DNA of 11,311 nucleotides from Isotricha intestinalis (lineage: Eukaryota > Ciliophora > Litostomatea > Vestibuliferida > Isotrichidae): NCBI GenBank assembly GCA_023807065.1, contig JAJJLU010001040.1, positions 1 to 11,311 of the forward strand, in the 5' to 3' direction. The notes beneath the pieces were generated by a model. It made no database searches, had not been told where the DNA came from, and was given only the letters and a program-made list of their open reading frames with translations. Shown one piece after another: positions 1 to 8,337 of the stretch. The translations under genes were made by a program, and so were the position numbers. Each line of letters opens with the position of its first letter. Position 1 is the stretch's first letter.

Positions 1-924
1 TAAATTTTCAATAGTAATGAATAATTGTTCAAATATAGGAAATAAATTTTTTAAAATTTGAATTTTTTCTTTTTTAACATTAATAATTTGGATTAATTTA
101 TGATAATCTTCATTAAGAATATTTTTATTATTATTAATAGTTTCTTCAATTTTTTTCATTGGAGATTTATCATTGTTATTAATTTTAACTTTCTGATGAG
201 GAATATCACTATAATTTAATGAATGATTTAATAAAGGAGAAGTTTTATTTAAAGGAGATTGAAAAGGTTTTTTATTATTATCTTTTTTTGGAGTATTTCC
301 TTTTGGTTTTTCTTCAATTTTTTCTTTTAATGTTAATTCAAAATCCATTAATTTATCATCAATTGAATTATTTAAATTATTTTTTAATTCTGTCAATTCA
401 TTTTTATTTTCTATTTTTTTACTAAAATTCACTTGGAAATTATTTAATGAAAAAATTGAATTATTATCATCATCTTCTTCATTTTTTTCTATTATAGTAT
501 TCTGAGGAATAATGTTGTTATACTTTTTTTTATTTTTATTACTATTTAAATTTTTATTTGGTTGAATATTATTGTTTGTAAAATTTTGATTATTTTGAAT
601 ATTATTGTTACTGATTTTCTTTTGAATAAAAGTATCACTTTTAAATATATCAAAATCATCTAATATTTGAGAAGACTTTTGATTTTGAATATTGAAATTA
701 AGATGGTTATCCAAATTATCATTTTTATTCAAGCAAAAAAAATTATTGTTTTGATTTTGGTTATCTTGAAACATTAAATTTGATATATTAACTCCTTTAT
801 CATCATCACAATTTTTAATATTAGAATTTAAAAATTCAGGAGTTCTTTTACTTTTCTTAGAATCTTTCATAAAATCAAAATCTTCTTCATCTTTTGAATC
901 CAGAATAGAAGACAAAAAATCCAT
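1..924 (-). CDS. Asn-rich low-complexity protein, 5' part only (runs off left edge)
   Basis: An open frame of 308 codons starts at the ATG complementary to 922-924 and reaches base 1 without a stop, so the 3' end lies outside the window. I do not recognise the protein. Its N-terminus (MDFLSSILDSKDEEDFDF) is acidic. Residues about 50-150 are rich in Asn, Gln and Lys, with repeated NNNIQ-type stretches. Residues about 150-215 alternate Lys, Glu and Asn. A short Ser/Pro-containing stretch follows around residues 216-255. The last 50 residues turn Leu/Ile/Lys-rich and could start a helical or coiled-coil segment (IQILKNLFPIFEQLF). There is no signal peptide, membrane span or catalytic motif. A stop-free frame this long in such AT-rich DNA is strong evidence for coding. 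The gene is divergent from the B-box gene, with 109 bp between the two starts. Function unknown. Confidence 0.8.
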   Translation of the reverse strand, partial: MDFLSSILDSKDEEDFDFMKDSKKSKRTPEFLNSNIKNCDDDKGVNISNLMFQDNQNQNNNFFCLNKNDNLDNHLNFNIQNQKSSQILDDFDIFKSDTFIQKKISNNNIQNNQNFTNNNIQPNKNLNSNKNKKKYNNIIPQNTIIEKNEEDDDNNSIFSLNNFQVNFSKKIENKNELTELKNNLNNSIDDKLMDFELTLKEKIEEKPKGNTPKKDNNKKPFQSPLNKTSPLLNHSLNYSDIPHQKVKINNNDKSPMKKIEETINNNKNILNEDYHKLIQIINVKKEKIQILKNLFPIFEQLFITIENL

Positions 925-1033
925 AAATTAATATTTTACTTTATAACCAAAAATACAATATATAAATAAATAAATATAAGAATAAAATAAAAAAATAAAA
1001 ACAATGATATGAAAAAAATATAAATTTGAAAAA
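925..1033. promoter_or_regulatory. Divergent intergenic region (shared promoter by position)
   Basis: These 109 bases lie between the starts of the minus-strand Asn-rich gene and the plus-strand B-box gene and must hold both promoters. By eye G+C is below 10%, clearly lower than the flanking coding DNA. A purine-rich AAATTTGAAAAA leader precedes the plus-strand ATG. I see no recognisable factor-binding motif, so the call rests on position and composition. Confidence 0.4.
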
Positions 1034-2089
1034 ATGGGGAGTAAAGTAAGTTTAAATCCAAATCCATCAAGATGTTTTCAATGTTTAACAATACCATTTA
1101 TAGATATAATAACAAATGATTTAGAAATAAAAGTAAAATCAAAATGTTTATGTGGTGAAAAAGAATATGAAATAGACGATTATCTGAAGAAATATTCTGG
1201 AAAAGAAAGTCCAGATTTTTCATGTATATCATGTAAGAAAAATATAGATAATTCATTTTATTGTTTTGCATGTCTTAAGGTTTATTGTAATAAATGTTTG
1301 TCTGAACATAAAGATAAAAATAAAGAACATATTTTTATTCATTTAAATAGATTAGATTCTGAATGTCCTTTTCATTCCAAATTTTTGTCTCAATATTGTT
1401 TTATTTGTGAAAAAAATTTATGTGATAAATGCAATTTAAATGATCATAAAGGACATATTATTGTTAAGTTTATTGATTATAAAATTAAGAAAATGGATAT
1501 TTTAGAAAAAAAAATTAAAATGAGTAAACAGAAATTAGATGTCAATGAAAATATTGCTAAAAGTATTATTGCAAAAAATAATAAAAAGAAAAAAGAAATC
1601 AAAGATGCTTATGAAAAAAATGATGAAGTAAATTTGAAAATTATTAAATTATTAGAACAACAAGTTCAATGTTATAATATGAATAAAGATAAATTTAATT
1701 GTCAGTTAATATATAATGTTAAAGAAAATATAAATTTTAATTTAACAGTTATTGATTTTAAAGAAAATACTGGAATTGAAGAAGATACCCAAAAAATAAT
1801 AGAATATTTTAAAACGAATACTGTAATTGTTAAAAGAGGTGAAATTAAAAAAGAAAAGAAAAAAGAAGAAAAAAAAGAAATTAAAGAAGAAGAAAAAAAA
1901 GAAGGAGAAGATAAAAAAGATATTTTTAATGTTGATTTATTAAATTATGGAAATAAATATACAGAAAACAATAAAAATGATATTTATGAAAATGGAGATC
2001 CCAGAAAAGAAGAAAGAGATAATATTATGAAAAGACCTGTTAGAAATGTTAAGAAAAAAGCTAAAAGACCTGTTTTTAATAATGAATAA
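1034..2089 (+). CDS. Tandem B-box zinc-finger protein with coiled coil
   Basis: A 351-residue intact frame with ATG at 1034 and TAA stop. Three Cys/His clusters are visible. An N-terminal pair C14-x2-C17 and C38-x-C40 may form an extra zinc site. A first B-box-like cluster uses C64, C67, C77, C80, C85, C88, H92 and H99. A second, canonical B-box2 uses C111, H114, C122, C125, C130, C133, H138 and H141. Residues about 145-230 are a Lys/Glu-rich helix, probably coiled coil. Residues about 266-296 are an almost pure Lys/Glu run, and the C-terminus is basic (KRPVRNVKKKAKRPV). B-boxes bind zinc and usually mediate protein interaction or oligomerisation, as in TRIM proteins. No RING signature is evident, so an E3 ligase role should not be assumed. 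Ile codons change from ATA to ATT near base 1320. Confidence 0.85.
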   Translation: MGSKVSLNPNPSRCFQCLTIPFIDIITNDLEIKVKSKCLCGEKEYEIDDYLKKYSGKESPDFSCISCKKNIDNSFYCFACLKVYCNKCLSEHKDKNKEHIFIHLNRLDSECPFHSKFLSQYCFICEKNLCDKCNLNDHKGHIIVKFIDYKIKKMDILEKKIKMSKQKLDVNENIAKSIIAKNNKKKKEIKDAYEKNDEVNLKIIKLLEQQVQCYNMNKDKFNCQLIYNVKENINFNLTVIDFKENTGIEEDTQKIIEYFKTNTVIVKRGEIKKEKKKEEKKEIKEEEKKEGEDKKDIFNVDLLNYGNKYTENNKNDIYENGDPRKEERDNIMKRPVRNVKKKAKRPVFNNE

Positions 2090-2221
2090 TAATAAATAGG
2101 TTTTTTAATCAGAAAAAAAATTTATTTAATTATTTTTAATTTATCATATATATATATTGAAGTTAAACTAATATTAATAAATTTAAAAAAATAAAAAATA
2201 TTATTTATAGAAAATAAAATA

Positions 2222-3537
2222 ATGGATGATGATTTTTATGAATTAAAAAAATTAGATAGAATCTTAGCAAGATTTTATCCTCCAGGAATAATTTTAGAAT
2301 TATCAGATGACGAAGATAACATAGAAACAAAAGCCATAGATTTATTAAACTTAACAGAAAATTCTGATATTCCATATTTAATTCAACAAATAATAGAAAA
2401 AGAGCCAATAGCAAAAAAACATATATCTCAATTGAGAACAGTAATAGAAAGTAAAAATAAAATTATAATATAAACATTATAGAATTAATAGAGCATTCAG
2501 TAGGAAAAAATTCAAGTGAATTTCATTTAAAAAAAACATTAAAATGTCATGAACTTCCATTAACAAATTGTGCATTTAATAAAAATGGTACAAAATTTAT
2601 AACAGGAAGTTATGATCAAACATGTATAATATGGGAAACATTAACAGGTGAAGTTTTACAGAAATTAAAAGGACATAAAAATGTAGTATATACATTATCA
2701 TTTAATTTACCATATGGAGATAAAGTTGCAACAGGATCCTTTGATAAAACAGCAAAATTATGGAATGTTGATGATGGAAAATGTTTAACAACATTAAATT
2801 CACATATATCTGAAATTGTATGTTTATCATTTAATCCAGAATCAACTTTACTTTTAACAGGATCAATGGATAAAACAGCAATATTATGGAATATAGAAAC
2901 AGAAAATGAAATATTGAAAATAAATAAACATAAAGGAGAAGTAATATCAGTATCATTTAATTCAGATGGTGATAAAATATTAACAGGGTCATTTGATTAT
3001 ACTGCAAAAATATGGGATTCATTTTCAGGTGATTTAATATGTGATTTAACAGAACATAAAGGAGAAATTTCAGCATGTCAATTTAATTATGCTGGTAATC
3101 AAGTATTAACAGGGTCAATAGATAAAACAGTAAAATTATGGGATTTAAGAAAACCAGATAAATCACTTAAAACTTTTAAAGGTCATAAAGATGAAGTTAT
3201 GGATTGTACATTTAATTTAACTGGTACTAAAATTGCTTCTGGAAGTACTGATACTACTGCTAAAATTTATGATGTTAAAACTTTAAAAGAAGATTTTACT
3301 TTGGAAGCCCATAGTAAAGAATTAAGTAAAGTGGTTTTTGATTCTAAAGGTACTACTTTAATGACTGGTGCTATGGATGCTAATTGCATTTTATGGGATG
3401 TTGAAACTGGAGAAATGAAACAAATTTTAAAAGGACATAAGGAGGATATTTTTTCTTGTGCTTTTAACTATTCTGGAGATATTATTATCACTGCTAGTAA
3501 AGATAATACTTGTAAAATTTGGAGCTCTAAAGAATAA
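2222..3537 (+). CDS. DAW1: DAW1/ODA16-like dynein assembly factor with WD repeats
   Basis: Two exons, 2222-2450 and 2483-3537, join across a 32-nt GT-AG intron to give 427 residues, close to the roughly 415 of animal DAW1. The N-terminus carries the family's leader (RFYPPGIILE at residues 17-26). The splice junction restores a family-like VIEKLIEHS stretch around residue 77. Eight WD repeats follow from about residue 92 to the end, with typical GH...D...W endings such as TGSFDKTAKLW and a closing CAFNYSGDIIITASKDNTCKIW. The known role of DAW1 (Chlamydomonas ODA16) is as cytoplasmic cargo adaptor that links outer dynein arms to intraflagellar transport through IFT46. Its presence implies motile cilia. 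Starting at the first Met in exon 2 (2866) would drop three WD repeats and the N-terminal domain. Codon choice switches from A-ending to T-ending near 3165. Confidence 0.93.
2451..2482 (+). other. 32-nt intron in the DAW1 gene
   Basis: The intron starts GTAAAAATA and ends CATTATAG, lies in phase 1, and contains the in-frame TAA that would otherwise end exon 1. Removing it moves the reading from frame 2 to frame 1 and produces a continuous DAW1-like protein across the junction. The alternative donor at 2441 leaves the reading in a frame that stops at once. Confidence 0.9.
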
Positions 3538-3615
3538 TTGTTTTAGCAAGGATTTTATGTTTTTTTTGAATTTGTAAAAAAAATAAGTATTTATATTTAT
3601 TATTTTATTTTTTTT

Positions 3616-4098
3616 TTATTCTAGTTTTATTGGTTCCAAAGAAGAATTTTTTTCATTTTCTTCTTCTTCAAAAGTTATTAAATTATTTTGATTTATAGTA
3701 TCTGAAATTAAGTTATTGTCAATTTCTCTTAATTTATTTTTTGTATTTTTAAATTTTAGAATTCCATATATATATTGATTTATTTCTTTTTCAGATAAAT
3801 AAACATTTTTTTTCAGTAAATTATATATTTTGTCTTTATTATCCATTTCAGTATTTATAAAATTTTGAATTATTTTTTTTTCTTTTATACTATCTATTTT
3901 ATTTGAAATTTGGAAACCTAATTTTTTATATAAATAATTCATATATTTTTCTTTTAATTTATCAATTCCAATTTCATTTTGATAATTTAAAATCTGTTTT
4001 TGTTTATTATCTGCGTTTAAAGGAATAATCGATATGTTTTTTTTTGAAATAAAATTAAGAGGAGTTATATGTCTATTTTTTTTATTTAAATTATAATT
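3616..4098 (-). CDS. Open C-terminal coding segment, probably the out-of-frame tail of the RCC1-like gene
   Basis: This frame is open from 4098 down to the TAA at 3616-3618 (160 codons); its first ATG is at 3940-3942, which would give a 108-residue protein. The 50 or so codons before that ATG are stop-free and use less extreme codons (TCG, GCA, CCT, ACT), so coding probably extends upstream of it. The protein is Lys/Asn/Ile-rich with a helical centre (residues KYMNYLYKKLGFQI) and an acidic tail (FEEEENEKNSS). It has no recognised domain. It directly follows the RCC1-like gene on the same strand but needs a -1 frame change near 4089-4098 to join it. Either it is that gene's C-terminus, with a missing base or a recoding event, or it is a separate small gene starting at 3942. 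The next gene on the other side (DAW1) is convergent, 78 bp away. Confidence 0.55.
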   Translation of the reverse strand, partial: NYNLNKKNRHITPLNFISKKNISIIPLNADNKQKQILNYQNEIGIDKLKEKYMNYLYKKLGFQISNKIDSIKEKKIIQNFINTEMDNKDKIYNLLKKNVYLSEKEINQYIYGILKFKNTKNKLREIDNNLISDTINQNNLITFEEEENEKNSSLEPIKLE

Positions 4099-6168
4099 TC
4101 AAGATTATTATAATTTAATATTTTAATTGTACTTTTACTTTTTACCAATTTTCTTTTGTTTAATTTATTATCTGTACCTAAAAAATTTTTTAAATTTTTT
4201 TTTGGAGAATATAAAACAGATTTACTTTTATCGTATAGATTTTTTTTTGATTTTAAATTTATACCCAATATCATTGAATTATTTATTCCTTTCATTTTAT
4301 TTTGTCTTATTTCTCTTTTATTTTTTTTAATTTGAGAAGAATTATCATTTATTTTTTTTTTTTTGGAAATATAATTATTGATTAAACTATTACTTTTATT
4401 AAAAGAAATATTTTCAATATTATTTCTTCTTTTATAAAATTTATTATAATTTCCTACATCACAAAAGTGATTATTGTCTTTTTTTGGAATTGATGAATTT
4501 TGTGATGAAAAAAAAGTTGAATTTTGAAATAATTTTGAGTAAAAAGTTTCTGAATCTTGATTTTTTATATTCTGATTTTCTTTTCTTTTTCTTTCTCTTG
4601 ATTGTTGTTCTATTTTATTATTTTTTTTTGTGGTTATTATCTTAAAATTATTTAATTGTAATTGTATTATTGTTTTAATATCTAAAATTCTTTTATTTTC
4701 TTCTTTTGGAATTTTTAATTTATTATCTATTTTATCAAAAATAAAAGTTATTAAATTTATTGATTCATTCTTTGATTCACTTATAAAATTCTCTTTTGTG
4801 AATAAATTTTCTATATTTTTATTAAATGTAAATGAATTATTACTTTTACTTTTCTTCATTTTATTTACATTCAACTTTATTTTTTCTAACATAATTATTC
4901 TATTTGAACTTTTGGCTCTTTTTCTTTTTATTTCATTTATTTTACTATCAAAAACTTTTCTTAATAAATTTGAAATTTTATTTATTCTTGGAATTACATT
5001 TATTTTACTTAATGATATATTAACAGGGAATATTGAATCACTAGATGATTGATTAAATTCATTTTCTTCATTATAATTAAATGAATATAATAGATTAAAT
5101 ATATTTTCATTATTTTCATATTTTAAAACAAAATCCCCTTTTATTTTGAATAAAATTTCTTCCGGATTTGAATAATTATTTTCGAAAATTCCTATTAAAC
5201 TTAATTTATCATTAATTTTATATGATTTTCCAATTAAATTATTTTTAATATTATTATTTATATTACTATTTTCTAGAACATGAATTGTTCTATTATCATA
5301 AGAAAATAAAAAAATATTATTTTTCATTTTATAAATTTTATTTATAGAATCTTGAATTTTAACTTTATATAATCCAAATTCATTATATAAAAATATATTT
5401 AATTTATTTGATAATATACATATATAATTATTACAACAAATAAAATTATTTATTTCTTCATTTTCATAATCAAAATCAATTAGTTTTAATTGCATATCTT
5501 GTTCAGATTTATTAACATCTTTGTTTATATATCCATAATAACTAATGCAATATGAATTATCTAATAATACAAAATAATCATCATAACTTTTAATATCAAT
5601 ATATTCTTTATTTTCACTTTCATTCACTTTTGGAATTGTATAAACTTTATCGTTGAAAATTCCAAAAATAATTACATTATTATTATTATTAATACATACA
5701 AAATATTGTTCAGATAAAGCAATATTTTTAATTATAGTTTTTTCAAAATAATAATTTATTTTTAATTTATAATTTTCATTTACATTATTGTTTATATCTA
5801 AAATATCACATTTATCATAATCTTTTTTAATTGAATATAATTCACCACTTTTAGTTAAAATATATAAATCTTTATAATTACTAACAATTTGTTTAATTGT
5901 ATTTATTGGAAATGAAAAAAATGAATATGTAATATAAGGAGATGATACTATAAAAGGATTATCATAATTTGAATTATTTTTATAAATAATTATTGAATTA
6001 TCTGTTATAAATGCACATGATGAATCATATTTAGTATAATATTTTATATTTTTTGAATTGAAATTAATAGGAACTTCAATTTCTTTTAAATCATATAAAT
6101 TTTTTGAAGATGAAAAATAGACATACTAAAAAGTACAATCAATTAAAAAAATATACTTCTTTTTTCAT
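4086..6168 (-). CDS. Divergent RCC1-like repeat protein with long disordered tail
   Basis: Exon 1 is 6168-6157 (MKKE), followed by a 31-nt intron and exon 2 from 6125 to the TAA at 4086-4088, giving 683 residues. Residues about 5-310 contain degenerate repeats of about 50-60 residues with the pattern of RCC1-type propeller blades: a short helix or strand, then h-h-L/I-x-x-x-G-x-h-Y. Examples are NYKDLYILTKSGELYSIK, FVCINNNNNVIIFGIF, YFVLLDNSYCISYYGY and YICILSNKLNIFLYNEFG. The match is by pattern only. Residues about 350-683 are Lys/Asn/Ser-rich and probably disordered. RCC1-like propellers act as exchange factors or protein-binding scaffolds; no specific role can be assigned. A long ORF beginning with GTG at 5627 is only an internal piece, since the frame is open without a stop up to the acceptor at 6126. 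The tail probably continues, out of frame, into 4098-3616. Confidence 0.65.
6126..6156 (-). other. 31-nt intron after a four-codon first exon
   Basis: On the minus strand the intron runs from GTATAT at 6156 to CTTTTTAG at 6126 and sits in phase 0. It follows ATG AAA AAA GAA. It ends with the in-frame TAG that otherwise blocks the RCC1-like frame, and exon 2 then reads YVYFSSSKNLYDL without interruption. No other ATG near 6120-6170 gives this frame. Confidence 0.75.
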
Positions 6169-6251
6169 TTTAATTTATTATTAAAAGAAAAAAAAAATAA
6201 AAATTATAAAAATAAAAAAAAAAATAAAAATCATTCTTAAGAAAAAAAAAA
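6169..6251. promoter_or_regulatory. Divergent intergenic region between RCC1-like and Rab genes
   Basis: Only 83 bases separate the two start codons, so both promoters must sit here or overlap transcribed sequence. It is nearly all A on the plus strand. One perfect 10-bp palindrome, TTCTTAAGAA at 6234-6243, lies 8 bases before the Rab ATG. Any regulatory role for it is unproven. Confidence 0.4.
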
Positions 6252-6923
6252 ATGACAACAGAAAGTGAAAATCCAGAAATTGAGATTCTCCCAGAAGATT
6301 ATGCTCAATATGACTTAAGTTTCAAAATAATAGTAATAGGAGACTCGGGAGTAGGAAAATCATGTTTAACAACAAAAGCAGTAAAAGATAATTATATAGA
6401 ATATTATCAAGCAACAATTGGATTTGAATTTCTGACATTTAATTTAAGAATGAATGATACAGTGATAAAATTACAAATATGGGATACATGTGGACAAGAA
6501 GTTTATCGCAGTTTAATATCTAATTTTTATAGAAATTCATCACTTGCTATTTTATTATATGCTATTAATAATAGAACTAGTTTCATTAATGTTGAACATT
6601 GGTTAAAAGATTTAAAGTCTGAAGCAAATCCTAATGTTAGAGTTATGTTAATTGGAAATAAATGTGATTTAGAAAATGAAAGAATTATTAGTAAAGATGA
6701 TGGAGAAAATTTTAAAGAAGAAAATAAATTAGATTTTTTTATGGAAACTAGTGCAAAAACTGGAGAAAATGCAAGAAATGTTCTTATTGAAGCTGCAAAA
6801 TTTTTGTATCAAGATTTTTTAAATAAAAAAATTCAAGGAAGTATTTCTGATAATAGTAAAGATGATAAAAAGAAAAAATTAAATGACACAGTGGAAAACA
6901 AAAAAAATGGAAAATGTTGTTAA
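6252..6923 (+). CDS. Rab-family small GTPase
   Basis: A 223-residue intact frame with all Ras-superfamily G boxes: P-loop GDSGVGKS (30-37), switch I with T55 in QATIGFEF, switch II WDTCGQE (77-83) with catalytic Q82, base-binding NKCD (136-139) and ETSAK (165-169). The C-terminus ends in two cysteines (C222, C223), the standard geranylgeranylation site of Rabs. About 22 residues precede the GTPase fold, and a Lys/Asp/Ser-rich tail links it to the lipid site. Rabs cycle between cytosol and membranes to direct vesicle traffic. The sequence resembles Rab2/Rab5-type members, but I cannot assign a subfamily. Cys80 replaces the usual Ala of WDTAGQE; otherwise the enzyme looks active. Codons switch from A-ending to T-ending near 6520. 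The downstream neighbour is convergent, 97 bp away. Confidence 0.95.
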   Translation: MTTESENPEIEILPEDYAQYDLSFKIIVIGDSGVGKSCLTTKAVKDNYIEYYQATIGFEFLTFNLRMNDTVIKLQIWDTCGQEVYRSLISNFYRNSSLAILLYAINNRTSFINVEHWLKDLKSEANPNVRVMLIGNKCDLENERIISKDDGENFKEENKLDFFMETSAKTGENARNVLIEAAKFLYQDFLNKKIQGSISDNSKDDKKKKLNDTVENKKNGKCC

Positions 6924-7020
6924 ATGAATAATATATTTTATTAGTATTTAAATATTTTAGTCTTCTTTATTTTTTTTATTTTTTTTATTTATAATTTATA
7001 ATATTTGATTAATTCTTTTT

Positions 7021-8226
7021 TTAAAATTTAAAAGAGCCAAAAGGTCTTCTATTACTTTTAATTTCTGTCTTAAAATTATTATTTCTTTGATTATCACCTG
7101 GAGATTCTTCTTCTAACCAATTTAATTCATCTTTTGTATTATCTATTAAAAATTGTGGTTCTTCTTTTTCTTCCTCTTTTTTTTCCTCTTTTTTTTCTTC
7201 TTTTTTTTCCTCTTTTTTATGAAAAGTAACAATAGGATCCTTAATTTCTTTTTTTTCATTTGTATTATTTTTTTTTATATAAGAAGGCTTATAATTTTCT
7301 AATTCTTTCATATTAAAATAATTATTATTTGGTTTTTTCTTTGGTTGTATGCTTAAATTATTATTATTCGAATTATTATTTGTATTATTTGAATTTATTT
7401 CACCATCAATTATTTTAATATTTATAGGTAATTTTCTTTGAATACAAGAAAAAGGTAATAATTCTTTTTTTTTCCATAAATCTGTTTTATTATAATTATT
7501 ATCTAAACTATAATAATTATCTAATTTACGAACTTCTTTTATATTATTTTTTTTTTCAAACATATCTCTATAATTATATCTTTTATTTTTTTTATGTTTT
7601 TTTATTTTATTTAATGGTGATTCAACATTCTTTTGGTTTATTATTTTTTCTAATTGTTTTAATCTAATTTCATTAATTTCTTTTTGTTGTTTTTCTCTTT
7701 CAATATATTGCTCAATTAATTGTTTTTCTCTTTCTAATTTTTCTAATTCAGCTTCTTTTTCAATTAATTCAATTTCTTCTTTTGTTGGTTTTGAAGTAAA
7801 TTTTGCTTCATTAATTTGTTCTATTAAGTAATTACATTCATTATCTAATTCTTTTTTTTCTATTTTTTGATTATTTAAATATTGATTTATATATTGTTCA
7901 TAATCATATATTACTTGTGATTGTTTTTTTAAATATATATTTTTTTCTTTTAATACTAATAAATTCATTTTTAATTCTTCTTCATCCATTTCTTCATTTA
8001 AATTTTCTTTTTCATCTTTTTTGTTTAAAAAATCTACTAGTTCTTTATATTTTTTTTCAAGTTTTTCTAATTTATCATTTGAATTATTTATTTTTTTTTC
8101 TAAAATTTCTGTTCTATTATTATCTAATTCATCTTCTATATAATCTTGCACTTGATAAAATATTTTATTAATATTTTTTTCTAAATTTTTTCTTTCTTTT
8201 ATTACTTCTTGGTATTCTTTATCCAT
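7021..8226 (-). CDS. Coiled-coil protein of unknown function
   Basis: A 401-residue intact frame with ATG at 8224-8226 and TAA at 7021-7023. Residues 1-205 are an almost continuous Lys/Glu/Leu-rich heptad-like helix (for example IEKEAELEKLEREKQLIEQYIEREKQQ shortened to its ends, residues about 155-185), so a long coiled coil is likely. The middle (about 206-310) is basic and then Asn-rich. Around residues 337-356 a KKEE repeat is encoded by a 12-bp tandem array. The last 45 residues hold more complex motifs (FLIDNTKDELNWLEEESP and NRRPFGSFKF) that look like short binding motifs. No transmembrane segment or enzyme motif is present. A cytoskeletal or ciliary scaffold is a guess from composition only. 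It stands in tandem with the next minus-strand gene, 111 bp apart. Confidence 0.85.
   Translation of the reverse strand: MDKEYQEVIKERKNLEKNINKIFYQVQDYIEDELDNNRTEILEKKINNSNDKLEKLEKKYKELVDFLNKKDEKENLNEEMDEEELKMNLLVLKEKNIYLKKQSQVIYDYEQYINQYLNNQKIEKKELDNECNYLIEQINEAKFTSKPTKEEIELIEKEAELEKLEREKQLIEQYIEREKQQKEINEIRLKQLEKIINQKNVESPLNKIKKHKKNKRYNYRDMFEKKNNIKEVRKLDNYYSLDNNYNKTDLWKKKELLPFSCIQRKLPINIKIIDGEINSNNTNNNSNNNNLSIQPKKKPNNNYFNMKELENYKPSYIKKNNTNEKKEIKDPIVTFHKKEEKKEEKKEEKKEEEKEEPQFLIDNTKDELNWLEEESPGDNQRNNNFKTEIKSNRRPFGSFKF
7159..7218. repeat. 12-bp tandem repeat inside a coding region
   Basis: Four adjacent units of TTCCTCTTTTTT occupy 7171-7218; the third has one change (TTCTTC...). A weaker fifth unit precedes them at 7159-7170. 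The period is a multiple of three, so on the minus strand each unit encodes KKEE and copy-number change keeps the frame. Confidence 0.9.
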
Positions 8227-8337
8227 TTATTAATAACGTTTAAAATTATAAAAAAGTAAAAAAAATTAATTAAATATAATTTTATTATATATTAAATAAA
8301 AGTAAAAATTAGTATATAAATAAAAAAAATAATACAA

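Noticed and set aside
219..425. Plus-strand ORF encoding a Phe/Leu/Tyr-rich peptide that looks like a membrane protein
   Set aside because: It is the antisense of the Asn/Lys-rich minus-strand gene at 1-924. Reverse reading of AAT/AAA/GAA codons gives Ile/Phe/Leu/Tyr. The same applies to the hydrophobic plus-strand ORFs at 4127-4330, 4630-5052, 7917-8171, 8703-8897, 9084-9368, 9372-9560, 10573-10815, 10773-10964 and 10930-11130.
2205..2414. Minus-strand ORF of 69 codons over the DAW1 first exon
   Set aside because: It is the hydrophobic antisense shadow of a clearly identified coding exon.
2866..3537. DAW1 as a shorter five-WD-repeat protein starting at the Met at 2866
   Set aside because: The same frame codes for WD repeats back to 2483, and the 32-nt intron connects it to the family's N-terminal leader.
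4073..4138. A 60-nt or 66-nt intron (donor 4132 or 4138, acceptor ATAG at 4073) joining the RCC1-like gene to the downstream open segment
   Set aside because: The boundaries look right and the interval is very AT-rich, but both lengths keep the wrong frame and give a stop two codons later. I kept it only as part of the frame-break finding.
4086..5627. RCC1-like gene starting at 5627
   Set aside because: The codon there is GTG, and the frame is open and repeat-like upstream to 6125. A splice to an ATG at 6168 explains the true start.
6234..6243. Palindrome TTCTTAAGAA as a specific operator before the Rab gene
   Set aside because: Short A/T-dominated palindromes are frequent by chance in this DNA and I see no second copy at other promoters.
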